64,000 nucleotides of DNA. It comes from Couchioplanes caeruleus (GTDB lineage: Bacteria; Actinomycetota; Actinomycetes; Mycobacteriales; Micromonosporaceae). Position 1 is the stretch's first letter, and each line of letters starts with the position of its first letter. Shown here one piece after another: positions 50,694-59,711 of the stretch. The notes beneath the pieces were generated by a model that saw only the letters and a program-made list of their open reading frames with translations, had not been told where the DNA came from and made no database searches. The position numbers were made by a program, and so were the translations under genes. The DNA lies in assembly GCF_003751945.1 (NCBI RefSeq), contig NZ_RJKL01000001.1, positions 5,518,001 through 5,582,000 on the forward strand, written 5' to 3'.

Positions 50694-51047
50694 TCACTTC
50701 TGCTCGCGGTCCTGCAGTTGCTGCAGGGCGTCGGCCAGGGCCTGGGGGTCCTCCGCCTCGATCCGGGTGGTGGTGCCGTCCGCGGCGTGGTGCACGATGG
50801 TCACGTGGGGGGAGGGATGGCGCGCCTCCCGCCAGGAGGCCACGGCGAGCGCGAGCTGACCGGCGGAGAGCCCGCTGCCGATGATGAGGGTCAGGACGTC
50901 CAGCAGGGTGCCCATGGCCTCCGGGTCGTCGCTGCGGGCTCGCGCGAGCCGTCCGTCGACGCGTACCCGCTGCTCGCCGCGGAGCCAGCGGTGAAGCGAC
51001 TCCGCATCCTCGGTCGACGCGCATTCCAGTCGCAGCTCAACCGGCAT
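50694..51047 (-). CDS. EACC1 (effector-associated constant component 1) domain protein
   Basis: A 117-residue protein with GAGGGA before ATG 51047. The order VELRLECAST, a short WLRGEQRVRVDGRL segment, LLDVLTLIIGSGLSAGQLALAVASW and VTIVHHAADGTTTRIEAEDP matches the EACC1 family, described computationally as a constant partner of varied effectors in predicted actinobacterial conflict systems. It has no enzyme motif. It leads a four-gene operon with the caspase-YqgE, SIR2 and MbcA-like genes, and probably brings effectors together or signals to them (inference). Confidence 0.82.
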   Translation of the reverse strand: MPVELRLECASTEDAESLHRWLRGEQRVRVDGRLARARSDDPEAMGTLLDVLTLIIGSGLSAGQLALAVASWREARHPSPHVTIVHHAADGTTTRIEAEDPQALADALQQLQDREQK

Positions 51048-51178
51048 TGAGGTCCCTCGCTCATATCGATGCATTTGCTCATGTCGTGGTCTTGCGATAC
51101 GCGAAAGCTAGCACTCCGCCTCTACCCGGTGACCGGGCGTACCCGTCGGATGGTGTGGCGGGGGGTTAGATTCTTGGG

Positions 51179-52486
51179 GTGGCCCGCAGAACGAAGATCC
51201 CCGCGACGAAATACCCGGTCGAACGGTTCACCCTCGACAACGGCTTGCGGGTGGTCCTCACGCCCGACCGCAGCGCGCCCGTCGTCGGTGTGGCCGTGGT
51301 CTACGACGTCGGGATCCGCTCCGAACCCGAGGGCCGCACCGGCTTCGCCCACCTCTTCGAACATCTCATGTTCCAGGGCTCGGAAAACCTCGAGAAGCTC
51401 GCCCACTTCCGGCACGTGCAGGGCGCGGGCGGCAGCTTCAACGGCTCCACCCACCTCGACTACACCGACTACTTCGAGATCCTGCCCGCCGGCGCCCTCG
51501 AGCGCGCGCTCTTCCTCGAGGCAGACCGGATGCGCGGCCCCCGGCTGACCGAAGAGAACCTGCGCAACCAGGTGGACGTGGTCAAGGAGGAGATCCGGGT
51601 CAACGTCCTCAACCGGCCGTACGGCGGCTTCCCATGGCTGAAGCTGCCCCCGGTGATGTTCGAGACCTTCCCCAACGCGCACGACGGATACGGCTCCTTC
51701 ACCGATCTGGAGAGCGCGACCGTCGACGACGCGGCCGAGTTCTTCCACAAGTACTACGCCTCGGGCAACGCCACGTTGGCGGTGGCCGGGGACTTCGACC
51801 TGGCCGCCACCGTCGAGCTCGTCGAGCGCCACTTCGGCGACGTCCCGGCCCGGCCGAAGCCGGAGCTGCCCGACTTCGACGAGCCCGGCCCGAGCGCCGA
51901 GCGCCGGGAGAGCTACGTGGACCGGCTCGCCCCGCTCCCGGCGATCGCCGCGGGATGGCGGGTGCCGGATCCCATCGCCGACTTCACCGCCTACCTGCCG
52001 TACGTGGTGCTGGCCGAGGTGCTCACCGACGGCGACGCCTCCCGCCTGGTCGAGCGGCTTGTGCAGCGGGACCGGATCGTCACCAGCGTCGGCGGCTACC
52101 TCGGCTTCATGGGCGACGAATATCAGGTCCGCAACCCGACGGCGTTACTGCTGCAGGCGCATCTTCCGCCCGGTGGCGACGCGGACAAGGTGTTGCGGGT
52201 CGTCGACGAGGAGCTCGACCGGCTCGCCTCCGGCGGGCTCGCGCCGGGCGAGCTGGCCCGTACTCAGGCCCGCATGGCCACGCACCTGCTCCGCGACACC
52301 GACGCAGTGCTCGGCCGGGCGCTGCCGATGGCGGTGCTCGAGCTGCAACGCGGCCGGCCGGAGCTGCTCAACGAGCTGCCGAAGCTGGTCGGCGAGGTCA
52401 CCGAGGCGCAGGTCGTCGCGGCCGCCGCCACCCTGCGGCCCGAGGGCCGCGCATGCGTCGAGATCGTCCCGGGAGTCGACAAGTGA
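51179..52486 (+). CDS. M16 family zinc peptidase, catalytic subunit
   Basis: The 435-residue protein (GTG 51179) has the inverted zinc motif HLFEHLMF near residue 58 and the downstream metal Glu in NQVDVVKEEIR, as in pitrilysin-type and processing peptidases. Its partner gene starts inside its stop (GTGA overlap), giving an active-inactive pair like mitochondrial processing peptidase or bacterial M16B heterodimers. It likely degrades or trims peptides; no signal peptide is seen. It is divergent from the EACC1 operon (131 bp). Confidence 0.92.
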   Translation: MARRTKIPATKYPVERFTLDNGLRVVLTPDRSAPVVGVAVVYDVGIRSEPEGRTGFAHLFEHLMFQGSENLEKLAHFRHVQGAGGSFNGSTHLDYTDYFEILPAGALERALFLEADRMRGPRLTEENLRNQVDVVKEEIRVNVLNRPYGGFPWLKLPPVMFETFPNAHDGYGSFTDLESATVDDAAEFFHKYYASGNATLAVAGDFDLAATVELVERHFGDVPARPKPELPDFDEPGPSAERRESYVDRLAPLPAIAAGWRVPDPIADFTAYLPYVVLAEVLTDGDASRLVERLVQRDRIVTSVGGYLGFMGDEYQVRNPTALLLQAHLPPGGDADKVLRVVDEELDRLASGGLAPGELARTQARMATHLLRDTDAVLGRALPMAVLELQRGRPELLNELPKLVGEVTEAQVVAAAATLRPEGRACVEIVPGVDK

Positions 52487-53802
52487 GCGCCAGGACCCTG
52501 CCGGACCTCGTGCCGGATTCCAAAATCAAGCTGCCGAAGCAGGCCGAGCGCACCCTGAGCAGCGGTCTCACGGTCATCGCCATCCGGCGGCCGGCCGTGC
52601 CCCTGGTCGAGCTGCGGCTGCGGATCCCGTTCGGGCGGGCGCCGCTGGCCCGCGCGACGCTGCTGTCGCAGGCGTTGTTCACCGGCACGGCCACGATGTC
52701 GAGCGTCGACATCGCCGCCGAGCTGCAGGCGGTCGGCGGCGGACTCTCCGCCGGGCTGGATCCCGACCGGCTGCTGGTCACCGGCAACTCGCTCGCCTCG
52801 GGCCTGGACCGGATGCTGGAGATCCTCGCCGGGGTGCTGACCGATGCGGCGTACCCGGTCGAGGAGGTCGCCACCGAACGCGACCGGCTCGTCGACCACA
52901 TCCAGGTCGCCCAGAGCCAGCCCGGGCATCTAGCCCGTACGGCGCTGCTCAAGCGGATGTACGGCCGGCACCCGTACGCGATCCAGACCCCGGAGCCGGA
53001 GCAGGTCAAGGGCGTACGCCCGGGGCAGTTGCGGGCCCTGCACGCCGACCGGGTCCGGCCCGGCGGCGCGGTGCTGGTGCTGGTCGGCGACATCAACGTC
53101 GAGAAGGCGATCGACGCGGCGGAGAAGGCCCTCGGCGGCTGGATCGGCGCCGGCCGCGACGGCAACGTGCCCGCCACGCCGGAGCTCGAGACCGGCCCGC
53201 TGCTGCTGGTCGACCGCCCCGGCTCGGTGCAGTCCTCGATGCGCATGGCGTTGCCGGCGCTGCCGCGCACCGACCCCGACTATGCCGCGCTGCAACTGGC
53301 CAACATGGTCTTCGGCGGCTACTTCTCGTCGCGCTGGGTGGAGAACATCCGCGAGGACAAGGGCTACACGTACGGCCCGCACACCGCCATCGAACACTTC
53401 GTCGCGGGCTCGGCGCTGGTGGTGGCGGCCGAGGTGGCCACCGAGGTGACCGGCCCGGCGCTGCTGGAGACCCTGTACGAGCTGGGCCGGATCGCGAGCC
53501 TGCCGCCGGGCGCGGACGAGTTGGAGCAGGCCCGCCGGTACGCGCTGGGCACGCTACGGCTGGGCATGTCGACCCAGGCCGGCCTGGCCGGGCTGGCGAG
53601 CATCTACGCCAGCTTCGGCCTGCGGCTGAGCTATCTCACCGAGCACTCGGCGGCGCTGGCCTCGGCGACGCGCGAGCAGGTGGCCGAGGTGGCCGCGCGC
53701 TACCTCGCGCCGTCTCGGGCGGTCACCGTCGTCCTCGGCGACGCGGACCGGGTCGAGAGCGGGCTCGCGACCCTGACGACAGTCGAGCGCGGCGCCCAGT
53801 GA
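52483..53802 (+). CDS. M16 family peptidase-like, non-catalytic subunit
   Basis: The 439-residue protein is translationally coupled to the first M16 gene. The HxxEH motif is absent (the equivalent region reads ARATLLSQALFTG), so it cannot bind zinc. The C-terminal Arg/Tyr pair that aids catalysis in the partner is present in the NIREDKGYTYGPH region. This is the usual division of labour in M16B dimers. It overlaps the start of the NUDIX gene by four bases. Confidence 0.9.
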   Translation: MSARTLPDLVPDSKIKLPKQAERTLSSGLTVIAIRRPAVPLVELRLRIPFGRAPLARATLLSQALFTGTATMSSVDIAAELQAVGGGLSAGLDPDRLLVTGNSLASGLDRMLEILAGVLTDAAYPVEEVATERDRLVDHIQVAQSQPGHLARTALLKRMYGRHPYAIQTPEPEQVKGVRPGQLRALHADRVRPGGAVLVLVGDINVEKAIDAAEKALGGWIGAGRDGNVPATPELETGPLLLVDRPGSVQSSMRMALPALPRTDPDYAALQLANMVFGGYFSSRWVENIREDKGYTYGPHTAIEHFVAGSALVVAAEVATEVTGPALLETLYELGRIASLPPGADELEQARRYALGTLRLGMSTQAGLAGLASIYASFGLRLSYLTEHSAALASATREQVAEVAARYLAPSRAVTVVLGDADRVESGLATLTTVERGAQ

Positions 53803-54788
53803 ACCTCTCATCCCAGCAGCCCGGGGACCAGCCCGACGTCGGTGAGCAGCAGCCGGGCCTCGGCGGCCCGCCGCTGGCCCGTACGTCCCTCGACCGCGCC
53901 TCGCACCGCAGACGCGACGAGGACTGGCTCAACGAAGCGTGGAAGACCGGTCTCGTCCTGATCGTCGACATCGCCAAGGGCGGCCGCGCACTGGTGACGG
54001 GCGCGACCTCGGACAAGCCCGCGCTCGTGCTCGTCGGCGCGGATGCGGCCCCGGAGGGCGAGCGCCTGTTCCTGGGCGTCGACCCGGACGGCGTACCGAT
54101 CTTCGCCGTCGACGCGCCGTTGCCCGAGGTGGACGACGCCGAGGCGCACACCCTGCGGGACATCGGCGACCGGCTCGGCCCGCGCGACGCCGGCATTCTC
54201 ACCACGGCCGCCGCGCTGGGCAACTGGCATGCCACGCACGCGTATTCGCCGCGCTCCGGGCTGCGCACCACCGCCGCGGAGGCGGGCTGGTCGCGGCTCG
54301 ACGCCGAGGGCGGGCAGATGTGGCCGCGCACCGACCCGGCGATGATCGTCCTGGTGCACGACGGGGTCGCCGGGCCGGAGGGCTCCTGCCTGCTCGGCCA
54401 CAACGTCGCCTGGCCGGCGCGGGACGGCGTCCGGCGCTTCTCGTGTCTGGCCGGCTACGTCGAACCCGGCGAGTCCGCCGAGGCCTCGGTCGTCCGCGAG
54501 GTCCGCGAGGAGGTCGGGGTCAGGCTGCGGTCGCTGCGGTACGAGGGCAGCCAGTCGTGGCCGTACCCGGGTTCGCTGATGCTCGGCTTCACCGCCGAGG
54601 CGGACAAGGACCAGCGGATCGTCGTCGACCCCGAGGAAATCGACGAGGCGCGGTGGTTCACCCGGCGGGAGGTCGCCCAGATGGTCGCCGGGGACTACGT
54701 CGACCCGCCGAGCGGCGTACGGCTGAGCCTGCCCATGCGGTCGTCGATCGCGTTCTACCTCGTAGAACGCTGGATGGGCCGCCCCTGA
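53799..54788 (+). CDS. nudC: NADH pyrophosphatase NudC-like NUDIX hydrolase lacking the zinc-ribbon cysteines
   Basis: The 329-residue protein (GTG 53799, coupled to the M16 gene) has the NUDIX box GYVEPGESAEASVVREVREE (followed by VGV) and the NudC signature SQSWPYPGSLM (family SQPWPFPxS). NudC splits NADH and decaps NAD-RNA. Where E. coli NudC has its four zinc cysteines, this protein reads HAYSPRSGLRTT and RLDAEGGQMWPRTDP, with no Cys. The first about 35 residues are Gln/Gly/Pro-rich. Position near mrx1-uvrD2 and adnAB matches mycobacterial gene order. Confidence 0.88.
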   Translation: MNLSSQQPGDQPDVGEQQPGLGGPPLARTSLDRASHRRRDEDWLNEAWKTGLVLIVDIAKGGRALVTGATSDKPALVLVGADAAPEGERLFLGVDPDGVPIFAVDAPLPEVDDAEAHTLRDIGDRLGPRDAGILTTAAALGNWHATHAYSPRSGLRTTAAEAGWSRLDAEGGQMWPRTDPAMIVLVHDGVAGPEGSCLLGHNVAWPARDGVRRFSCLAGYVEPGESAEASVVREVREEVGVRLRSLRYEGSQSWPYPGSLMLGFTAEADKDQRIVVDPEEIDEARWFTRREVAQMVAGDYVDPPSGVRLSLPMRSSIAFYLVERWMGRP

Positions 54789-54791
54789 GAA

Positions 54792-55601
54792 TCAAACGGA
54801 CGCCTCGTGGGGGGCCAGCCATCGGATCTCTTGGCCGTGTGGCCCGGTGCGAGCAACGGCCCGGCCGTCGAGCGCCAGCAGGAATCTCGCCGGACCTGCG
54901 GAATCGATCTCGACGGTCGCTCCCAGTTCAGGCAGGACGCCCACGCCTTCGTTCGAGATCCAGTGTCCCCGCAGACCACGAACGAGTTCGATGAAGGTGC
55001 GACGGGTGTCCGGCGGCACGTAGGCCAGGACAGCACTGTGAAAGATGATCAGAGTGGCATCGGTCGGCGCCTGGGCGGCCAGCGCCGGTAGGTCGGCGAG
55101 TAGATCGCCTTTGACCAGGTGCGGTGGATCCGCTCGGGCGATGCGTACGGCGGCTTGCAGCCGCTCGCGCCGCTGCTGCTGCTCCGGCCAGATCAGCGCG
55201 TCGAGCCAACGCACATCGTCGTCGTCGTTGACGTCGAGCGGGTTGAGGTCCAGGCCGGCGCGCCACACCACGGTGGGTACCGACGCCGGCCGTGGAACGT
55301 CGTCGCTGACGGCACAGGTCAGCCGCACTGGGCTGTCCGTCGGCCCGAGCACCCGGGGGTCCTCGCCGAAGCGGTACTGGTAGGCATCGGGATACAGGCA
55401 CAGCCCGGCGGAAGCGCCCACTTCGAGCAGCGCGAGGGGCTGCGGCAGCCGCGCCAGAACCGGCAGCAGGGTGGCACACCGGTCTGCACCGACCGCCATG
55501 GCCAGCGCCTCGTACGTCGGGGACTGACCCCGTGCCTCACGAACCGCGAACGCCTGATACCACCGAGCTGTCGTGATCACGTCACCGTGCCCGCCCCGCA
55601 T
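54792..55601 (-). CDS. DUF2332 family protein
   Basis: About 269 residues from ATG 55601, chosen because family members open near the WYQAFAVREARGQSPTYEALA stretch; a longer frame starts at 55673 but would overlap the divergent gene's promoter. Motifs: LLEVGASAGLCLYPDAY, DLNPLDVNDDDDVRWLDALI (an Asp/Trp-rich DUF2332 hallmark), LIIFHSAVLAYV. The fold recalls methyltransferases but no function is established. It ends three bases after the nudC stop on the other strand. Confidence 0.8.
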   Translation of the reverse strand: MRGGHGDVITTARWYQAFAVREARGQSPTYEALAMAVGADRCATLLPVLARLPQPLALLEVGASAGLCLYPDAYQYRFGEDPRVLGPTDSPVRLTCAVSDDVPRPASVPTVVWRAGLDLNPLDVNDDDDVRWLDALIWPEQQQRRERLQAAVRIARADPPHLVKGDLLADLPALAAQAPTDATLIIFHSAVLAYVPPDTRRTFIELVRGLRGHWISNEGVGVLPELGATVEIDSAGPARFLLALDGRAVARTGPHGQEIRWLAPHEASV

Positions 55602-55679
55602 GCCGAGCGCTATGACGCCGATCTCAACGAGGCGAGGGTGGTTGATCTTGTCAGCACCGGCCATCCTGATCATGTGGTC

Positions 55680-57113
55680 GTGACCTCGAGATTCCTCCGT
55701 TACCTGGGACTGGCCGGATCGGTTCTGCTCGCCGTCGCCGGGTGTCTCGGTGGTGCGCTACCCGCGGCGGACCTCGCCGCCACGCCGGTCAGCATCGCCC
55801 GCGGTCCCTACGGCCCGGCCATTCTCGGTCTCTGGCTGGCCGGGACCGCGTTGCAGGCGTACGCCTGGTGGGCCGGACGCGCTTGCATTCCCTCGGCCCG
55901 CTGGGCGTTGACCACGGCGCTGGTGTGGATGGTCCCGTTCCTGCTGGTCCCGCCGGTGGGCAGCCGGGACATCTACTCCTACATGTGCCAGGGCGAGATG
56001 TATCTGCACGGCGTCGACCCGTACACGAACGGAGTGGGGGCCCTGCCCTGCACCTGGCTGGAGACCGTCTCGCCGGTCTGGCGCGACACCGCGACCCCCT
56101 ACGGTCCGCTCTTCATCGTCATCGCCGCGGCGGCGATCTCGGTGGGCGGCAGCCTGACCGGCGCTCTGATCGTCTTTCGCCTGATCACCTTGGCCGCGAT
56201 CCTGGCGATCGCGGCCGGCCTGCCGGCGCTGGCGCGCCGCTGCGGCGTCGAGCCGCGGCTGGCGCTCTGGGTGGGCCTGGCCGGTCCGCTGATCGGTGCA
56301 CACCTTCTCGGCGCGCCCCACAACGATGCGATCATGCTGGGCCTGGCGGTCGTTGCGCTTCTTCTGATCGTACGGATGAGCTCGCACCCGGTCGCACTGC
56401 TGGCGGCCGGGGCGCTGCTGGGACTGGCCGTTGCCGTCAAGGCGACGGCGGTGGTGATCGTCCCGTTCGCCGTCCTGGCCGCTTCCCGTCCGCTGTGGCG
56501 GGCGGCCGCGTCGGTCGGCGGCTCGGCGCTGGCCGTGCTCACGGCGGTGACCGTGACCAGCGGGCTCGGTTTCGGCTGGATTCCCGCGATGCGCGGCGGT
56601 AGCTCCCTGATCCAGTTCACCTCACCGCCCACGGCGATCGGGATGACCTTGACCTACATCGGGCGGCTGTTCGACCCCGGCTTCGACGCCGTCCCGGCGG
56701 TCCGCACCCTGGCTCTTGCGCTGCTCGCCGCCGTACTGGTGGCGCTGTGGTGGTGGGCGTACCGCAGCCCGGACCCCGCCCGTGCCGCCCTGCGCGGCGC
56801 CGCGCTCGCGCTCGTCGCGTTCGTCGCCCTGGCCCCCGTCTTCCACCCCTGGTACGCGTTGTGGCCGCTGACCCTGCTCGCGGCCACCACCACCCGCGTC
56901 CGAGCGGTCATGCTGATCTCGGTCGCCGCCGCCTTCTCGGTCCTGCCCGACGGCAGCGGCCTGACCCGTTTCGTCAAATTCCCCGGCGCGCCGATCGTCA
57001 CCCTGCTCCTCGTCGTCCTCCTGGTGACGGTCGTCAGGCGCTCGGGCGAACGCGGAAGCCCCGGCTCGTCGCCGGGGCCCGTTGCCTCACCGCACCGCTC
57101 AGCGGGTCGGTGA
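55680..57113 (+). CDS. Polyprenol-phosphate-mannose-dependent mannosyltransferase-like membrane protein (MptB-like)
   Basis: The 477-residue protein has roughly 12-13 hydrophobic segments and the GT-C-type loop VPPVGSRDIYSYMCQGEMYLHG with Asp in the first extracellular loop, then DPYTNGVGALP and TPYGPLFIV. This resembles MptB, the alpha-1,6-mannosyltransferase of lipomannan synthesis in Corynebacteriales and relatives. The start is uncertain (GTG 55674 or 55680); MTSRFLRYLGLAG looks like the natural N-terminus. It converges with mrx1 (8 bp). Confidence 0.75.
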   Translation: MTSRFLRYLGLAGSVLLAVAGCLGGALPAADLAATPVSIARGPYGPAILGLWLAGTALQAYAWWAGRACIPSARWALTTALVWMVPFLLVPPVGSRDIYSYMCQGEMYLHGVDPYTNGVGALPCTWLETVSPVWRDTATPYGPLFIVIAAAAISVGGSLTGALIVFRLITLAAILAIAAGLPALARRCGVEPRLALWVGLAGPLIGAHLLGAPHNDAIMLGLAVVALLLIVRMSSHPVALLAAGALLGLAVAVKATAVVIVPFAVLAASRPLWRAAASVGGSALAVLTAVTVTSGLGFGWIPAMRGGSSLIQFTSPPTAIGMTLTYIGRLFDPGFDAVPAVRTLALALLAAVLVALWWWAYRSPDPARAALRGAALALVAFVALAPVFHPWYALWPLTLLAATTTRVRAVMLISVAAAFSVLPDGSGLTRFVKFPGAPIVTLLLVVLLVTVVRRSGERGSPGSSPGPVASPHRSAGR

Positions 57114-57121
57114 AAGCCGGA

Positions 57122-57370
57122 TCAACCAGCCACGCCGGTGCCGGCCAGCCGCTCCTTGACCTGGGTGATCGACGGGTTGGTCAGCGCCGTGCCGTCGTCG
57201 AAGAGCACGGTCGGGACCGTCTGGTTGCCGCCGTTGACGCTCATCACGAAGTCGGCGGCCTTGGGGTCCTGCTCGATGTCGACGACGACGTACGAGATGC
57301 CCTCCCGGTCGAGCTGCGACTTCAGCCGGTGGCAGTAGCCGCACCAGGGAGTCGAGTACATGGTCAACAT
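57122..57370 (-). CDS. mrx1: Mycoredoxin / glutaredoxin-like protein
   Basis: An 82-residue thioredoxin-fold protein with active-site CGYC (MYSTPWCGYCHRLKSQL), cis-Pro segment NQTVPTVLFDDG, and length equal to actinobacterial Mrx1. Mycoredoxin reduces mycothiol mixed disulfides. It lies next to uvrD2 in divergent orientation, as in the conserved actinobacterial neighbourhood. AAGGG about nine bases upstream supports ATG 57370. Confidence 0.9.
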   Translation of the reverse strand: MLTMYSTPWCGYCHRLKSQLDREGISYVVVDIEQDPKAADFVMSVNGGNQTVPTVLFDDGTALTNPSITQVKERLAGTGVAG

Positions 57371-57452
57371 CGGGTGGGTCCCTTCGACAGAGGTCACATT
57401 GGCACTGTGCCATCCGATCAAACGTCGGACCCGGGTGCCATGATTCCCGGTT

Positions 57453-59594
57453 GTGACAGCGGAACGGGTTCTCGCCGGGCTCGACCCCGACCAGCGCCGG
57501 GCGGTGACCGCCCCCGCCGGGCCGGTCTGCATCCTCGCCGGAGCAGGCACGGGCAAGACCAGGGCGATCACCCACCGCATCGCCTATCGGACGCTGTCCG
57601 GCGACATCAGCCCGCGGCATGTGCTTGCCGTCACCTTCACCGCGCGCGCCGCGGCCGAGATGCGCGCCCGCCTCACCGGCCTCGGCGCCGGCCGCGTCCA
57701 GGCCCGCACCTTCCACGCCGCCGCCCTGCGCCAGGTGCGCTACTTCGCGCCGCGGCTGCTGGAGGGCCGGGCGATGCCCGAGCTCGTCGAGAGCAAGGCG
57801 CGCCTGGTCGCGCTGGCCGCCGGCCGGGCCGGCGTGCGGGCCGACCGCACCGCCGCACGCGACCTGGCCAGCGAGATCGAATGGGCCAAGTCCTCGCTGG
57901 TCGAGCCGGGGGAGTACGTGGTCGCCGCGGCCAAGGCGCTGCGCGAGCCGCCGTACGAGGCCGCCAAGGTCGCGGAGATCTTCGCCGCGTACGAGTCGCT
58001 CAAGCGCCGCCAGGGCGTGATCGACTTCGAGGACATGCTGCGCGCCGCGGTCTGGGGTATCGAGGAGCACCCGGACGTCGCCGAGCAGGTCCGCTCGCAG
58101 TACCGGCACTTCGTCGTCGACGAGTACCAGGACGTCAACCCGCTGCAGCAACGCCTGCTGGAGGCCTGGCTCGGCGGCCGCGACGACCTCACCGTGGTCG
58201 GCGACGCCAGCCAGACCATCTACTCGTTCACCGGCGCCACCTCGTCCTACCTCGTCGACTTCCCGCGGCAGCGCCGCGAGGCCGTGGTCGTGCGCCTGGT
58301 CCGCGACTACCGCTCCACCCCGCAGGTGGTCGGCCTCGCCAACGCGGTGATCAAGCAGGCCCGGGGCACCGAGGCCAAGCTCCGGCTCGAACTGGTCGGC
58401 CAGCGTCCGCCCGGTGCCGAGCCCGACCTCAAGATCTTCCCGGACGAGCCCGCCGAGGCGGTCGCCGTCGCCCGCCGCTGCCGGGAGCTGATCGCCGCCG
58501 GCACCCCGGCCAGCGAGATCGCCGTGCTGTTCCGGACCAACGCGCAGTCGGAGACCTACGAGAAGACGCTCGCCGAGGCCGAGGTGCCGTACGTGGTCCG
58601 CGGCGCGGAGCGGTTCTTCGAGCGCGCCGAGGTCCGCCAGGCGATGATCGCGCTACGCGCGGCCGTGCGCTCCACACCGGGGGAGACCCCGCTCGTCGAG
58701 GCCGTCGTGGACGCCCTCGCGGCGACCGGCTGGGCCCGGGACCGCCCCCCGCCGGGTGGGGCGCAGCGTGAGCAGTGGGAGGCACTCGCGGCGATCGTCA
58801 CCCTCGCCGAGGAGTACGAGAGCAGCCCCGCGCTGCTACCCATCGGTCAGGCCGGCGCCGTGCAACGCGACGTCTCGCTCTCCGCCTTCAACGAGGAACT
58901 GGCCCGCCGCGCCGAGCAGCAGCACGCCCCGACCGTCGAGGGGGTCACCCTCGCCTCGCTGCACTCCGCCAAGGGCCTCGAGTGGGACGCGGTCTTCCTC
59001 GTCGGGCTCGCCGACGGCACGCTGCCCACCACGTATGCGAAGACGCCCGACCAGCTCGAGGAGGAGCGCCGCCTGCTCTACGTCGGAGTCACCCGGGCCC
59101 GGCAGTGGCTCTGGCTGTCGTACGGGCAGTCACGGGCCTCGGGCGGACGCACCCGGCGTCCCTGCCGCTTCCTGCCCCAGTTGGGCAGCACCCAGCACCG
59201 CACCTTCGAGAAGGCCGGGACGGCGAGTCGGAAAACCGTCACTCGGCGTACGCAGGTGGTCTCCTGCCGGGTCTGCGGCGCCACGCTGCTGGCCGGCGCC
59301 GACCGCAAGCTCGGCCGCTGCCCGACCTGCCCGTCCGACCTGGACGAAGACCTGTTCGCCCGGCTCCAGTCGTGGCGCGCGCACACCGCCGCCGAACAGA
59401 AAGTCCCTGCGTACGTGGTGTTCACCGATGCCACGATCGTGGCCATCGCGGAGCGCCGCCCGACCACGCCCGCGGAGCTGCTGGCCATCGCCGGAATCGG
59501 CCCCCGCAAGCTCGGCCAGTACGGCACCGCGGTCTTCGCTCTGGTCGGCGGCGCGAGCCCCGCGGAGCTCGTCGCAGAAAACTTTGAAAACTAG
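57453..59594 (+). CDS. uvrD2: ATP-dependent DNA helicase UvrD2
   Basis: The 713-residue protein (GTG 57453) has SF1 motifs ILAGAGTGKTRAI (Walker A), FVVDEYQDVNPLQ, SQTIYSFTGA, LASLHSAKGLEWDAV and LYVGVTRARQWL. The UvrD2-specific tail is present: a four-Cys module (CRVCGATLL then CPTC, residues about 607-629) and a C-terminal HRDC domain (AIAERRPTTPAELLAIAGIG). Mycobacterial UvrD2 is an essential 3'-5' helicase whose Cys module supports unwinding. whiB7 follows, as in mycobacteria and streptomycetes. Confidence 0.95.
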   Translation: MTAERVLAGLDPDQRRAVTAPAGPVCILAGAGTGKTRAITHRIAYRTLSGDISPRHVLAVTFTARAAAEMRARLTGLGAGRVQARTFHAAALRQVRYFAPRLLEGRAMPELVESKARLVALAAGRAGVRADRTAARDLASEIEWAKSSLVEPGEYVVAAAKALREPPYEAAKVAEIFAAYESLKRRQGVIDFEDMLRAAVWGIEEHPDVAEQVRSQYRHFVVDEYQDVNPLQQRLLEAWLGGRDDLTVVGDASQTIYSFTGATSSYLVDFPRQRREAVVVRLVRDYRSTPQVVGLANAVIKQARGTEAKLRLELVGQRPPGAEPDLKIFPDEPAEAVAVARRCRELIAAGTPASEIAVLFRTNAQSETYEKTLAEAEVPYVVRGAERFFERAEVRQAMIALRAAVRSTPGETPLVEAVVDALAATGWARDRPPPGGAQREQWEALAAIVTLAEEYESSPALLPIGQAGAVQRDVSLSAFNEELARRAEQQHAPTVEGVTLASLHSAKGLEWDAVFLVGLADGTLPTTYAKTPDQLEEERRLLYVGVTRARQWLWLSYGQSRASGGRTRRPCRFLPQLGSTQHRTFEKAGTASRKTVTRRTQVVSCRVCGATLLAGADRKLGRCPTCPSDLDEDLFARLQSWRAHTAAEQKVPAYVVFTDATIVAIAERRPTTPAELLAIAGIGPRKLGQYGTAVFALVGGASPAELVAENFEN

Positions 59595-59607
59595 TCCGTT
59601 AATTCGT

Positions 59608-59637
59608 TTGCCCTCCCTCGCAGGGACGGCATAGCCT
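59608..59637 (+). promoter_or_regulatory. Candidate promoter of the whiB7 leader
   Basis: TTGCCC (59608-59613) and TAGCCT (59632-59637) are 18 bases apart, with an A+T-rich stretch just upstream (TTAATTCG; further up GAAAACTAG). WhiB7 activates its own promoter in studied species with an A+T-rich element beside the -35. The match is suggestive only. The transcript leader would be about 530 bases. Confidence 0.35.
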
Positions 59638-59711
59638 CAGGTCACACCTTGGCGAGCGGCTGCTCGACGGGGTCTGGAAACCGAGCGCAAGAACTGGAGG
59701 AGGTGGCACCG

